Origin: Chlorocebus sabaeus
Lineage: Eukaryota; Chordata; Mammalia; Primates; Cercopithecidae
NCBI RefSeq assembly: GCF_047675955.1
Contig: NC_132912.1
Coordinates: forward strand, 79,942,382-80,006,381
Direction of reading: 5' to 3'
DNA: 64,000 nucleotides
Of this stretch, positions 20,736 to 33,623 are shown in pieces (the first letter of the stretch is position 1; every line of letters begins with the position of its first letter). The notes under the pieces were generated by a model. That model was not told where the DNA came from and did no database searches. It worked only from the letters and a program-made list of their open reading frames with translations. Both the position numbers and the translations under genes were made by a program.

Positions 20736-21849
20736 TTTCTCAAAAGGCAAATTTTCTTTCTGTCTTGAAAATTTGAAAACCCTGTTTTTATTCCTAAAAA
20801 TCTGGTTTCAGTTGAAAAGGAAAAGGTTTTCCTCTATTCTGTGCTATACAATGATGTGTTTTTAGCCCCTAACTTGTTCCTTGTGCAACTGATACCTATG
20901 GGCAGCATTATAGATAGAATTTGTCCTCTCTTTTACAAGTCCATACAGGACATATTATTCAACTTTTTCACAAGGCAAGTTCTTCTTTTTTTTTTTTTTT
21001 TACTGATTTAAGACACTATGAGTTTAAAATTTTTTTAAAATTGAGATTCTTATGTATCATCTAAGTATTTATATTGTGTTTAAATTTTGTCATAGGGCAT
21101 TTAAAAAATATTTTACTATCCCAATCAATCAATTAAGCTGTCTGGTGATATGAATTAAAAAACTTATCACAGAAAATTTAAGCAATAGCCAGTAGATGGC
21201 AGCATGGCGTTGTACATGAAATAAAACTTTTCTGAGGACATTGTATTGCAGCTGCAATTTGGCATTATTAAGGCAAAATGACTTTATATTTCGTTTAGAA
21301 AAGTATATTTTCAACCAAAAAGCTTTTAAATGAGATCTGAGCAATTTCTTCCTTGATTATAACCTGAATTACATCATTTCAGGTGTCTTGCATAGCCAAC
21401 ACCTTGAGGTTAGGCGTAACACATTATACCTTTTATTTCTCCTCTAAACATTGCTCAGCGCAATTGCTCACCTACTTGCTCATCAGTGTTTTAGCTTAAA
21501 AATGATTCAAATGTGTTATTGTTATTGTACTTTCTATTCAAAACATTGTCTCATAAAGCCCTGATAACCTATAATGTCTATATACATCACACACACACAC
21601 ACACGCAACACATACAAATGTACCCCAATGACCATGCTACATAGAATAATTTATATTAGAAAGTTTCATATGTGAACCTTCCATGAAGGTTATCGGGAAT
21701 TTCCATGTTGCTAAATCCCAGGGATACATTTTAGGGTTCGTCTTCCTTGTCCCTAGCAACTTCTATACTGTGGTCTCTTGGCTTATAGCATTCTGCATTT
21801 CCCTATTTTCCCTTCCTTTTCCAGCAGCAACTGCTTAAGAATCATTAAG
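20736..21849. other. Unique DNA with (AC)n
   Basis: Contains a T run near 20986-21001 and an AC dinucleotide run at 21588-21604. Nothing else recognised. Confidence 0.5.
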
Positions 21850-22022
21850 TTCCTCCTCTTCTTCTTGAGCTATATGTTGGGTTTCCTCTGGTCACAGTAA
21901 TCTCTGACATCCTTCTTTCATGCCCTATAATCAAACCAATGACTTCTCTCCATGTCAGGTGCTCCTACCCCAGGGATGCCACAGGCCCTGAGCCTGGAAC
22001 TGGATCTCTGCAGTTGTCTTTT

Positions 22023-22153
22023 TGTTGTTGAAGAAATGGAGTCTTGTTATGTTGCCTAGGCTAGTCTAGAACTCCGGGCCTTAAGCTATCCTTCTGCCTC
22101 CATCTCCCAAGTAACTGGGACTGTAGGCATGAGCCACCTAGTCCAGCCTGCCA
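22023..22153 (-). mobile_element. FLAM-like Alu monomer
   Basis: Antisense left-arm-only Alu: gagtcttgttatgttgcctagg, tagtctagaactccgggcct, then aggcatgagccacctagtcc. A 9-bp duplication ttgtctttt flanks it (22014-22022 and 22154-22162). Confidence 0.85.
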
Positions 22154-22397
22154 TTGTCTTTTATCTGTTTTTCTTATCTTTAGACTTGCCTTCTACTAAT
22201 CCCTTCTCCACATTTCTCCAGAAAGAGCTTTTCCAAAGTGATCTTACTTCTTTTCGTAGAACACTTCCATGTTTCTTCATTGTTCTTAAGAATAAAGTCC
22301 CAAATACTTAACACCATACTGTATTTCTGGCCCAATTAATGTTGTCAGGTCAATCTTGAGCCATTCTCCCTCACTCAGTGTACTCTAACCAAATGGC

Positions 22398-22424
22398 TTT
22401 TTTTTTTTTTTTTTTTTTTTTTTT
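22398..22424 (+). repeat. Isolated T27 tract
   Basis: Twenty-seven consecutive T residues inside L2 sequence with no Alu or L1 body attached on either side. Confidence 0.95.
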
Positions 22425-22837
22425 CATTTCCACAAAAGACCTTGGCTCCCTGCCTGCAGATATTGGAACATGTTGTAATCTTTGCCTGGTACTCTCTTGA
22501 AGGCCACCAACCCGGTGTCAGTTTAAATGCCACTTTCCTAAGAGCTCCTTCTCTTCCCCATAGTTGATATTAGATCCTCCTCCTGTAATAAGTTCTCATT
22601 TCATGTTGCATTTATTTTAGAGCATTTAACACAACTCTAATTAAATACAATTTTGTGTAACCACGTGTTCTTTCCTAGACTGTAAGCTCTGCAAGAAAGG
22701 AGGCTGTTACTACCTGGTTCTTTTTGTATCCTGATTCTTAGCAAAATCTTTGAGACAGACCAGCCTCCTATGAACATAAGATCAACAGTGTTTAATAAAT
22801 GCCTCAGGAACTTCAGAAACATTTTATTATTATTTTC

Positions 22838-23130
22838 TTTTTTCTTTTTCTCTTGAGACGAAGTCTCACTCTGCTGACCAGGCTGGAGTGCAGTGGTGCG
22901 ATCTTGGCTCACTGCAACCTCCACCTCCTGGGTTTAAGCAATTCTCCTGCCTCAGCCTCCCTAGTATTTGGGATTACTGGTGCCCACCACCATGGCCAGC
23001 TAATTTTTGTATTTTATTAGAGACGAAGTTTTACCATGCTGGCCAGTCTCGAACTCCTGACCTCAAGCAATCCACCCACCTCAGCCTCCCAAAGTGCTAG
23101 GATTACAGGTGTGAGCTACTGCTCCTGGCT
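22838..23130 (-). mobile_element. AluS, full length
   Basis: Antisense AluS flanked by tattattattttc (22825-22837) and tattcttattttc (23131-23143), a 13-bp duplication with one mismatch. It abuts the L2 3' end. Confidence 0.95.
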
Positions 23131-23143
23131 TATTCTTATTTTC

Positions 23144-24494
23144 GAAAGCTTAGCATTTCATTGTCGTAGATTATATATTAACTTACTAGACCAACAACTT
23201 TGGTAAAAATATCATTCTGAGAAATATTTTTAAAATTACTCATGTCAAAATGCAATTTTTAGAATAACAGGTGTATTTATAAGAACTGGCTTAGTTTTCT
23301 TTTTAGATTAAAGATCAATAATGTTTTAATAGAATGTATACACATTTTAATTTTGTTTTGTTTTTGCAATGCCTATAGAAAATTGTGGAAAAAATAAATT
23401 AGGTGAAAAGAGAGGATTTCAAATTCTGGGCATTAAAAAAATCTCATTAGGAAACATTTTCTTAGGATATATGAGAATTATATACTCCTAGCCCACATTT
23501 CCAGAAATATCTAAAATTAAATGGAAAAAGCATTAAGATATTTGTATAAAAGCCTCCTAATTTTTTACAGTAAATAAAACTTTAGTCCTAATCAACCTTG
23601 TAGACGACAATTACTCCTAAAAATATACCTGAGTTTTATGTTTAAATTTGAACATCAGAGAAGAGCAGCAATGACTCATCGTTTTTTTTTTTTTTTTAAA
23701 CTAAAACTATCTGTAATTCAGGCCTGAATCTCAACCTTTTTTTTTTTTTTAAACTAAATTAACTTCCTTGGATAGTTTTTCTTATTGATTTTAAAATTGT
23801 CTTTTGGCATAATAAGTATTGAATACCTCCCTGCTACATGACTCACAATTATACTTTTCTGTAAGATACATGATCTCTTCCATTATTTAATCTAGGAGAA
23901 GAGGGAGGGGAGGTTGAAGAGGATCAGTGTGTGGCTGGAGGAGAATTATTTGCCAAGAATAGTGTAATCAATCCCATAAACCAAGCTGCAATTTTAAGAA
24001 TCCTGTTGTGATGGTGATTAGACTCATAAATCTCTTTGCTGCATTTTTTTTTCCAGTAGAAAATGTGGTACTTTTAAAGACAATTATGCCTTCTTTTGGT
24101 TCAAAGAATAATTTAAAACCTACTGGTTTTTATTTAGTGATGAATTTATTTACTTAGAAACATAACATGAAGGAAAAATCTTCAGGAACCTAGAGTAGAA
24201 ATTTTTGAAAAATCCTTTTTCATGCTACATGAAAACATTTTAAAATATGAATAAAACTATGTTTTAAAGGCTGAAATAATTAGTGGAATGTACCTTGTAT
24301 ATGTATTGGTTTGGGCAGATGCTATGTTCTCCTTGTTTTCTCTGGGCACCTCTATCAAGAGATTGGTCATGCCTGATAAGCCAATACCTGCATGGTGAGT
24401 GTAGATAAAACCAAGAGACGGGAAGTCATCTTACATTCATTACTCTCTTCTCCAACAGATAAGCAAAACAGACGTTCATTAAATTACTCTTTTA
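23144..24494. other. AT-rich unique DNA
   Basis: No repeat family recognised. Two T runs each followed by aaactaaa (23682-23705 and 23737-23758) flank a perfect 14-nt palindrome ATTCAGGCCTGAAT at 23716-23729. Confidence 0.5.
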
Positions 24495-24995
24495 CTGTTA
24501 GTCTGGGTTCTTTTGGTTTCCCCTGGCAGAAACCACACTCAAATTAGCTTAAGGAAAAGATGGAAAATAATTGGCTAATGGAGTTAAAAGGTCCAAGAGG
24601 GGATATTTTTAGGCATACAGGACTGGGGACAGGGACTCAAATAGCACTGTCACATTTATGTTTCTTTCCCTTTGATACTCAGCACAACTTCCCTCTTGGT
24701 AGACTCTTGTCCTAGGAACACATTCTCTGTGAATGATAAAGATTTTCTTTTCTGGTCCTGGATTACAAGTCCCTCAAATAAAAATGTCTTCCAGTATCCA
24801 TACAAATATTTGAACAAGAAACCTGATTGGCTCTGCTTGAGTCATGTTCCATTTGTGGATTAACCACTGGGCTTTGGGGGATGGGGTCACCTGTCAATCT
24901 GGGTCATATGGATATGCCCATCACTGTGGCAGATGTTGTAGTCACTCAAATTGAGAGCTCTACCATGTGAGAAAGGTTGGTCCCTAGAAGGTAAA
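24495..24995 (+). mobile_element. Old MaLR-like interspersed repeat
   Basis: The order caaattagcttaaggaaaag, ataattggctaatggag, gggacagggactcaaatag, acctgattggctctgcttg, ggtcatatggatatgccc and atcactgtggcagatg is that of a widespread old repeat. The family name is uncertain. Confidence 0.5.
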
Positions 24996-25007
24996 ATGAG
25001 AGTCTGT

Positions 25008-25470
25008 GTTTTAGGATTCTCTAGAAGGACAGAGCTAATAGGATGGATGGATGGATAGATAAATAGACAGAGAGATAGATAAATATAAAGGGGAGTTTAT
25101 TAAGTATTATACAATCACAAGGTCCCACAATAGGCCATCTGCAAGCTTGTGGAGCAAGGAGAGCCAGTCCAAGTCTCAAAACTGAAGAGCTTGGAGTCCA
25201 AGGGCAGGAAGCATCCAGTACAGGAGAAAGATGTAGGCTGGGAGGCTAGGCCAGTCTCGTGTTTTTAGATTTTTCTCCCTGCTTTATTGTGGCTGTGCTG
25301 GCAGCTGATTAGATTGTGTGCACCCAGATTAAGAGTGGGTCTGCCTTTCCCAGCCCACTGACTCAAATGTTCTTCTCCTTTGACAACACCCTCACAGATA
25401 CACCCAGGATCAATACTGTGTATCCTTCAAATCAAGTTGCCACTCAGTATTAACCATCACAGTCTGTCAC
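25008..25470 (+). mobile_element. Old LTR-like repeat
   Basis: Begins ttttaggattctctagaagg, then GGAT/GATA tetranucleotides (25038-25085), aaggggagtttattaag, ctgattagattgtgtgcacc, gtgggtctgcctttcccagc and ends attaaccatcaca. The pattern is that of a common old LTR-type repeat; name not assigned. Confidence 0.55.
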
Positions 25471-25739
25471 CAGGTCAAGGAAGGGCTGACAGATAAAAAT
25501 AAGATGGAGCCAGGATACCAGAATTATTAACATTGAGTATGTGCTTATTGAAAAAAAATCTCAAAATACAGAAAAGTATATAAAAGAAAATAATGCTTAA
25601 CATTTTATTATAATACGTTTGTTTTTATATGTGTGTGTATGTTTTAATTATGTAGCTGAATTTTCTGTTCTATCAAGCTTTATATCATGTATGATATTTT
25701 GAAGCTCTGTTATTGTATACATGCATATTGTAAATTATT
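25471..25739. other. No recognised feature
   Basis: Short AT-rich stretch between two repeats. Confidence 0.4.
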
Positions 25740-27990
25740 ATTAAATCTTGTTAAATTAACTCCTTATTATAAAATGCCTGTCCTTACTGATGATAATATT
25801 CTTTATTATCAAACCTACTTTTCTCATATGAAGTTAGCCTTTTTGACTTTTTTTGTCTTTGTTAGTATTTGTATGATTTATCTTCTTTCATCATTTTACT
25901 TTTAACCTGTGTCTATAAATTTCAAGCAGACTTCTCATAGAGAGCATATAGATGAGTCTTATTATTTTATCCAGCTTGATACTCTTGGCTTTTTCCTTGG
26001 AATGTTAAATGATTTGTGGTAAATGTAATTATTGTTGTGATTTGGTTTACATCTGTTATTTTGCTCTCTGTTTACTATTTGATCCATGTGTTCTTTGTTT
26101 TTGTTTTCCATTCTTCTTTTGAAATAACTATTTTCAAGGATTCTATCTTATCTCATTTATTGGCTTATTAGAAATACCTCTGTGTTTTATCTTTAGCAGT
26201 TATTTACTTTAGTGGTTTGTCTATGGATTGCCCTATGTATATTTAATATCATTATATATTCAAATTCTAATATACCACCCATGTAAGAATCTTACAACAG
26301 TATACTTCTATTTGTTCATCTGATTGTTTTATGAGGTTATTACACATTTTACTTCCAAATGTTATAAACACCACAATATATAATTATTTTTACATTAAAA
26401 AGTAACTTAAAATGTAAATATATATAATATTGTTAATAGATTAAAATATTTTAAAAATTACTTCTTATATTTGATGCTTTGAGCACTCTTCATTTCTCTT
26501 CTAAGACCTTAAGAACTAAATTTCCATCTTTTAGTGGAGGTCTAATGGTAATAAATTCTCTAAGCTTTTTTTTCTCCTTTTTGGTCTAAAACTTTTTATT
26601 TCATCTTCATTTCTGAAATATATTTTTGCTATATAATTCTCTTCTTTCAGAACTTTGAAGCTAACATTTCATTATCTTCCTGTTTGCTTGGTTGCTGATA
26701 AGACATCTGCCGTTCTTATTTTTGCTTATAATGTGTCCTTTTGTCTCTGTCTGCTTTTAGCATATTTTCTTTATCATTTTATCACTTTTTATCAGCAATT
26801 TGATAATGATGTATCTTTGTGTGGTTTTCTTTATTTTTATTCTATTTGGGGTTTGTTGAGCTTCTAAAATCTATAGACTTTTTATCAAATTTGAAAAATT
26901 TTCAGCCATAACTTCTTCAAATATTTCTGTACCTCTCCCCCTTTTCTTTGAGACTACAATTATACATATGTTAGACTGCTTGATATTGTCCCACTGGTCA
27001 CTGATACTCTGCTCACATTTTCAATCTTTTTTCTGCCTGTACTTTATTTTGGATAATTTATATTTCTGTCTTCAAACTCATTGATCTTTTGTTCTTATGA
27101 TGTTTAATTTTCTGTTAAGCTCATCTAGAGTATATTTGACTCTAGAAGTTATTGAGCATATTTTCAGTTCTAGAAATTTTATCTGAGTGTTTATTTTTTT
27201 TATTTCTCTAGTATGGTTGTATTTTCCGTTATAGCCTGAGAATATTTATAGTATTGTAAATAACTTTGTTAACATTTTTATGTGCTAATTCCATCATCTC
27301 TGTCATTTCTGTTTCTGTTTTGATGGATTTTTTTTCTGCTTCTTTGCATGTCTGCTAATTTTTGATTAGGTATCAGGCATTAAGATTTTTATGTTGTTGA
27401 ATGTTGGATTTTGTTTTATTCCTTTAAATACGATTGGATTTTTTGCTCTGTTAGGTAGTTGTTAACTTGCAGATCAGTTCAATCTTTTGTAGCTGCTTGT
27501 AAGTTTTGTTATGGTAGGTCCAGAGTAGTATTTGTTCTCAGGCTAATTTAGCCCTACTACTAAGACATGACCTTCTTGAGGTCTACCCAATATCGCATGT
27601 ATTACAAAGTCTCTCCACTCTGGCTGATGGCAACATGAATTATTTGTAACCCTGTGTAAGCTCTAGGAACTTTTCAGCCTACTGGTTCTTTTTTCTACCT
27701 CACGGAGTTTCACCTCATCCATGCATAGATCTGTACTCATTTAATGATGCAGTGAACTTCTTTGCAGATCTTCGGAACCTTCAGTGCAGTTCACTCCCCT
27801 CTTGCACTCAGCTCACAAATTAGAATTATTCTTGACTGTTGCACTATGTTGGGGTTCTTCCTTCCTGCACTGTGGCTTGAAACTGGCTCTCAGAAAGTTG
27901 GGCCAACCTATTGAGGGTGTGGCAAAACGAGCACTCCAGCTGAACCCACTCCTCCCTCTTCCAGGGATCACACTTCAGAGCTGCTTGTTT
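25740..27990 (-). mobile_element. L1M internal region (ORF2 start to ORF1), 2.2 kb
   Basis: Antisense and collinear over more than 2 kb: agagcatatagatgagtc, taagaatcttacaacagtatac, agcactcttcatttctc, ccatcttttagtggaggtct, gaaaaattttcagccataact, agactgcttgatattgtccc, tgcttctttgcatgtctgc, then ccactctggctgatggcaac and tgcagttcactccc. It is saturated with stops and shifts. Open frames at 25687-26867 lie in this antisense DNA and are not genes. Confidence 0.88.
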
Positions 27991-28099
27991 TTCAATGTCT
28001 GAATAAACATTGTTACAAATATTCTTTAGTTTACATCAGAAAGGAAATTCCTATAGCAGTTAACCTTTTAGGGTTAGAAATAGGAATAAGAAATATTGT

Positions 28100-28490
28100 G
28101 TAGTTGGGTTTATTTCATAAATACATATTTCGCTTAACATGATAGTATTTTTCTCATGTCATCTGGTATCATCTCATTTCACCTTGAGGAGGCTCCATGA
28201 TTTATTTAACTCTTCCCTTATTTTTAGAATATTATACTTGATTCCAGTTTTTCATTATGTCAGAGAAGGCCATGTTAAATATCCTTGAACACAAAACTTT
28301 GTTTTATATATCCAGCTATATCTTTGTGATATATGTCTTAAGGTGGAATTATTAGTTCAAAGAATTTGAGAGTAGTAAGATACTACAAATATATTGCTAA
28401 ATACTTTCTAGAAAGATTGTCCCAGTTTCCCTTTGGCATTGTATGAAAGTACTCATTTTGCCACACCCTCAATAGCACTATCTATTTTCT
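28100..28490 (-). mobile_element. L1M fragment
   Basis: Antisense L1M: atgatttatttaactcttccc, tccagtttttcattatgtcag, atgttaaatatccttgaac, aggtggaattattagttcaaag and ttttgccacaccctcaatagc. Confidence 0.75.
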
Positions 28491-28499
28491 TCTTTCAGT

Positions 28500-28975
28500 G
28501 AATGTGTATCAAATGCAATTGCTGTGCAACGTCCATTGCCAGGAAGAATCAAGCACAACCTTCTCCCCTAAAGGCTCGTAAGTGAGTCATGAAGAGAGAT
28601 AGCAAGCCAATCACCAGCATGTGATAAATTGGGGAACTTAGTAGCATGGGGGAAAGGGTGATCAAATTCTGCCTAGGAAGAACCTGCAAAGTTTTTTTTT
28701 TTTAATTAAGTATTTGAGGAAAAGCAGTTTTAATAAGGTTAACGAGATGAAAAATGTTAGAAAGATGAATGGATTATTTAAAGTGACTGAAATGTGAAAC
28801 AGCATGGCATAGGCACTGCATGGTTTAGCTGGCACTATGGGTGTGTTTGGAGTGAGAATGTAGTAGGAAATAAAGCAGAATTTGAAAGTAAGAAACAGGT
28901 GTGAAGGGTTCTGCATGGTCCTGAGCAAGTGAAACGCACTGCCCAATCTCCATTTCATGGGTATGCAGAAACCTT
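28500..28975 (-). mobile_element. L2 fragment, diverged
   Basis: Antisense L2 blocks: gtccattgccaggaagaatc region, gaaacagcatggcataggc, gtgtgtttggagtgagaatg and agggttctgcatggtcctgag. The minus frame at 28662-28958 is L2-derived. Confidence 0.55.
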
Positions 28976-29489
28976 AAATGTAGTGAAGTTCAACTGCTTA
29001 CCATTGGCTTTGTTTTTCTTACTTCTTACAAATGTTCCCAAATCTTTTCATATCTTGGGCCCTGTTTCATTTGAGAGTTAACACCCAGCAGCTAAATATG
29101 GTAGCAACTCTTTTTTGTTGCTTGTTTTTTAGGAGAGTAGGTTGATGCCTTGTCTGTTCTTGTAAATTCAGTAGTTTTGGTTCTTTCTTGTCATCTAAGC
29201 AGTAGACATTGTACTTCTGTGCAGGCATAGCCCTGCCTGAAACCATCTTTCTTGAGCTGAACACAGAATCTGCTGTTTTTCCTGGATGGGTGTTCCGTCT
29301 GGGCTCTTACTAACTCAGGCTCTCTCAGGGTGAAGATTTCATCTTGGATGTCTGCCTCATTAGAACATAAGCAAATCATAGATACATTGTACTGAAAAAT
29401 CAAATGCAAAGTTAGCCATCACAGGAAGAGAAGAAAGTTGGACAACGTTAAGAACAGAGCAATTGAGACTTTGGAGGTTGATTTTTTTT
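28976..29489. other. No recognised feature
   Basis: Unique sequence. Overlapping minus frames at 29067-29409 (65-72 codons) carry no recognisable motif. Confidence 0.4.
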
Positions 29490-29615
29490 CCAGCTTAGCT
29501 TAGGGATTAATAGGTTGAGTGATCTTGGTCAAGTCACTAATCCCTTTGAACCCCTGCTTCTTGGTGTATAAAGTGGCCTTTATATTCCCGATTAGATCTC
29601 AGCTTTGAATGTGTA
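29490..29615 (+). mobile_element. MIR fragment
   Basis: Weak plus-strand MIR: gagtgatcttggtcaagtcac, taatccctttgaaccc, then cttggtgtataaagtgg. Confidence 0.5.
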
Positions 29616-32279
29616 AGCAAGGGTTAAATTTTTTTTTTTTTAGAAAAGGAGAAGCCAAATTTCTTCATGGTGGATATAGAAATTAAATTTGTGTTGCCTA
29701 TTAAAAGCAACATTTAGCTATATTATGTAATGATTTAAATTTCCAGCTTGCCAAAGATTCTTTTAATAAGCATGATTTCAGTTTTTAAACTAATTCTCTT
29801 CTCACCATGATGTGTCAACTTAATTTCTAAGCAAAATATATTGGGCTACTTTTCATTTATCTTAGCAGATATTGAAGCTTAAAATGTTTCACTATGAATA
29901 TAGTTAAAATAAGGTGCTTATATGGCTGTCAAATATTTCCTTAAGGGTTCTCAAATGTCAAGAGTTAAAATCAGAGTAGTTGTCCTGCTTGTGGACATCC
30001 CTGGCCTTTGTCTATCTCTACTTATGCCATAATTTTAAGACTTTTACCTGTCTTGCAATGTGAGATGAGAGAAAAGGATGTTCGGGGCTGTATATTATAA
30101 TTTTTGCTTAAAGCACTATTAATCTGATTCTTCAGTTATTTTTTTGGCTTCAATGAGCTGTTTTTTTGGAAATATCCAGGGTTTAAGTTATAATAATTTA
30201 TTTTTTTAAATGACTACAAACATTTTAAGTCCTGAATAATGGACTTGTGCTTGAGTTTTGGGCAAATACCTCCTCATGGTTTGGATTTTACTAGTATAGA
30301 GGGCATATGTGAAATGTTCTATGAATGACCTGGAACCACTTGTATGAAATCAGGTACAAACTGATAAGGTGTTCAGAAGCTATTGATGTTAGGTCTATCA
30401 GGCCTTAGAAGGAGTGGAGTGGCCATTGGTTGTTGTACTTCTATCTATTCAATTTAATTTTATAGATTTTTTCTTAGGTATGTTTGTTACTCTCACATTT
30501 ATATTAACTGCTTCTAATATGATTCATGCCGGACTGGGACTATGAGTTTATTCAAGTTACATATAAACCAGTAGATATTAAATCTGAAGAAGTCTCAGAA
30601 AGACCACTCTCTACAGATAGGTAAAAAGAATTTAGGTATAATCACCTTTTAAATAATGAGAAGTCTTTCCACCAAGACTATATCTGGAGGTGGAGAGTAG
30701 GATAGAGAGTTAAGAAAACTGAAATATGCTTAAGTTTAACCCCTGAATTATTAAGGTTTTAAAAATGCATGAGCTCCCAATAGTATCATCAAACTTTGTT
30801 TAATATTCAGCAAATCATAATTCTTATTAGCTCATTTTTCTACTCAAGGTATAAATCATAAAAAAGTTGGTTTAGGGGAGAATTTTGGAATACAAATACT
30901 TGACAATCTTGTACTATTTTCCTCTTCTTGTTGAATTATCATGTGCCTTCAGAGATTTCCACCCAACCAAACTAGACCAGCTGAACAAAACCCAAACAGA
31001 AATAGTAGGTAAAAAACTTCCAAACTAATCTCAAGGATTCTACATTATTCTGTGGGTTGTAAAGCTTGTTATATCCCATTATACAGAATGAGTGAATCAA
31101 TTGCAGTGAACTATTCCCCATTCAAATAGTTACAACTGAACTCCATGCAGACTTTATTGTAATTGAGATGCGTCTCTTATTTTGATCAAAGCATTAGTTT
31201 ACACAAGTTTCATGAGATTCATATTCTATTTCTTTGCTCATCTTGTGTTAAAATACACTCTCTTTGGTGTTTGACTCTAAGGCAGGAAGCATTGGCAATA
31301 TTTCTTAGGCAAAAACAACAGCAGATATTCAGTGGCAAGCATGGATTTTCAACTCAAGAGAAAATGAAAGAAAAAGAGAGAGAATCCAATATGGATGCTT
31401 CAGGTGGTATGGAGGTTTAGGAAATTGCCCTGCCGGTGATTTCCTTTACCATGCTGCATAATTGTAAATATCACCTATAGTTATCCAGAAAACCAAAGAG
31501 GTGGAATACCCTTACCCACTGCCCTGACCTCCCTGCCCAGCTCTATTTTTAAAAAATCCTTGTTTGATTTTATTGGTTTGGCCAGCTGAAATTTAAAGCA
31601 ATAAATCATGACCACATCTTATATTCAAATCTTTACATTTGTTTAAATTTCCTTAAATACATATGTTCATAAGGTTTACATGCTTTGACATTCTTTAGGA
31701 ACTAGTATTTCCTTTGTATCAATAAATGTTTATTATTTTTAACTTATATGATGATTCATTGTATTTGCTTAAAAAAACTCCAGCAGTCTATTATTAGAAA
31801 ATAAATTATTCCTAGCCATATGATAACACTTAAAATTAACTTTAAGGAAGTATTTGTGATTTACATTTTTTTCAGTCTTGGGAGGCATATTTTCAGCATT
31901 TATTTAATGTGCAATAATTGCATGCAATAAAATGTCTTAAGCTTTGCTGTATGTCGTGATAGTGATTATTTTTGGTAGGTGTGATGACTGCATTGTTTTG
32001 CATACCTGCTAAACTTGGATTTAATTTAGGCGGAAATTGCATTTCAGAATTTTTAAATAAAATTTTAGTTAAACCCAATGTGAATAATATTAAAATTTTA
32101 AACATAACTTTTATTTGAATTTATCAAATTGGAGCTAAGTATAGACTCTCTCTATATATTAGTCTATCTGGAAATACCTAATAGAGATAATCACCTCAAA
32201 ATAGAATATTTAAAAATTCCTACAGCTTTAATTTGTATAATATAGTCAACTATCAAAGCAACAATAAGTAGGGGTTTTT
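29616..32279. other. 2.7-kb repeat-poor unique block
   Basis: I recognise no repeat, RNA gene or exon. Low repeat density over 2.7 kb is unusual for this window. The 85-codon plus frame at 31163-31420 has no start context or homology that I can identify. Confidence 0.5.
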
Positions 32280-32712
32280 TTGTTTTTTGTTTTTGAAGAC
32301 AGGGTCTCGCTGTGTCACCGAGGCTGGAGTGCAGTGGTACGATCATGGCTCACTGCAGCCTCAGCTTTCTGGCAATCCTCCTGCTTCAGCCTTCTGGGGA
32401 CCTGGACTACAGGTATGAGCCACTGTGCCTGGCTAATGTTATTAAATTTTTTTATAGAGGTGGGTTCTCACTATGTTGCCCAGACTGGTCTCATACTCTT
32501 GGGCTCAAGCGATGTTCCTGACTCAGCTTCTTGAGTAGCTGGGACCATAGGCACAAACCACCGTGCCCAGCTAATATTTTTTAAAAAAATTTTGTAAAGA
32601 CAGGATCTCACTATGTTGCCCAGTCTTCTCTTGAACTCTTGGGCTCAAGTGAGCCTTCCTCCTTGGCCTCCCAAAATGCTGAGATTACAGTTCTGAGCTA
32701 CTATACCCTGGT
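32280..32712 (-). mobile_element. Three-unit (trimeric) Alu
   Basis: Antisense Alu about 430 bp long with three monomer-like units. Unit 1 (about 32298-32435) is a right-arm unit with the gctggagtgcag insert. Unit 2 (about 32456-32573) starts like a left arm (cactatgttgcccagactgg) but ends like a right arm (gagtagctgggaccatagg). Unit 3 (about 32595-32712) is a left arm. A normal Alu has two. Confidence 0.85.
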
Positions 32713-33337
32713 AAGGAGAAGTAGTTTTAAATAAAGACCTATCATTTTAAAGCTTATGCTTTCCTAAATCTGTTTTTTTATTTTTGCTAACAGTCAAGAT
32801 TTTTGAAAAGCAAATGTTTTGAATTCTATTGAGCTATAATATAGAATTCTAAAAACTATATGTAAGTTTTGTCTTATAAGTAAATTAGAAGAGATTGAAA
32901 TGTGATTAAAGGATGAATGTCTTGCTGCTGATGAAAGCAATTTGGTTTTTACCTAAATAAACAGGTAGCGTATCAATTATAAGGCGACATAACATTAAAT
33001 AGTATTTTTTTAAGTTCATTTTATCTGAGCTGAATGTCTGATTTTGTAGATGCAGGGTTTGAAGTTAGCAGTTGATAGCAGGGAACTAGTTGATGGGAAA
33101 CACCAGTATCCCAAGGGTGGTCTGGGCCCTCTCCACCAACCAGTTCCATTCTTAAATCTTTAATTGGATTCCTTGGCTGAGACTAGACTTTAAGGCATTT
33201 TGATAATGTCGACGCATAAATTGTAATCCCCTAGTTCATTTCAACACTTTTTGAAATGTAAATTTTAATTTTAGGTATCCTTACCACAAATAGTTAAATA
33301 CTCCAAGATAAAAAAAATTCAACTGTATTAATCAAAA
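32713..33337. other. No recognised feature
   Basis: Unique AT-rich sequence between the trimeric Alu and an L1M end. Confidence 0.4.
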
Positions 33338-33510
33338 TATTAGCAGGGTTTATCTTTGGATGATGGGATTAGAGGTAATTTTTATTTTCTCTAAACTATT
33401 CCATATTTTCCAAAGTTTCAATGTATTGATCTAGATCTGTATTCTTCCCTGTGTTATTTCATTATCACACAAGTATTATTTGTTTAATCTACTTTTATAA
33501 TTTTGATGAT
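33338..33510 (+). mobile_element. L1M 3' terminus
   Basis: Sense L1M 3' UTR end: tttatctttggatgatggg, attagaggtaatttttatttt, ccatattttccaaagttt and acttttataattttgatg, similar to the L1M end at 48800-48925. Confidence 0.6.
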
Positions 33511-33623
33511 TTAACAATTTCTGTGTATAATTTTGATATATGTTTTGAAAGAAGAGTCTTTTTGGATTTCTATAGGTTTTACATTTATGAATAACAATTA
33601 ATGAAATAGTAATAACTATTTAT

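Larger units (their letters stand above)
21850..22800 (+). mobile_element. L2 LINE 3' region
   Basis: Plus-strand L2: aaagtgatcttacttctttt, tgagccattctccctcactcag, tgccactttcctaagagctcc, agactgtaagctctgcaag and gtttaataaatgcc at the 3' end. A FLAM-like Alu monomer (22023-22153) and an isolated T27 (22398-22424) interrupt it. The part left of 22010 is a weaker match. Confidence 0.82.

Noticed and set aside
26655..26867. Hydrophobic 70-codon frame resembling a membrane protein
   Set aside because: It lies in antisense L1M sequence; the hydrophobicity reflects T-rich codons.
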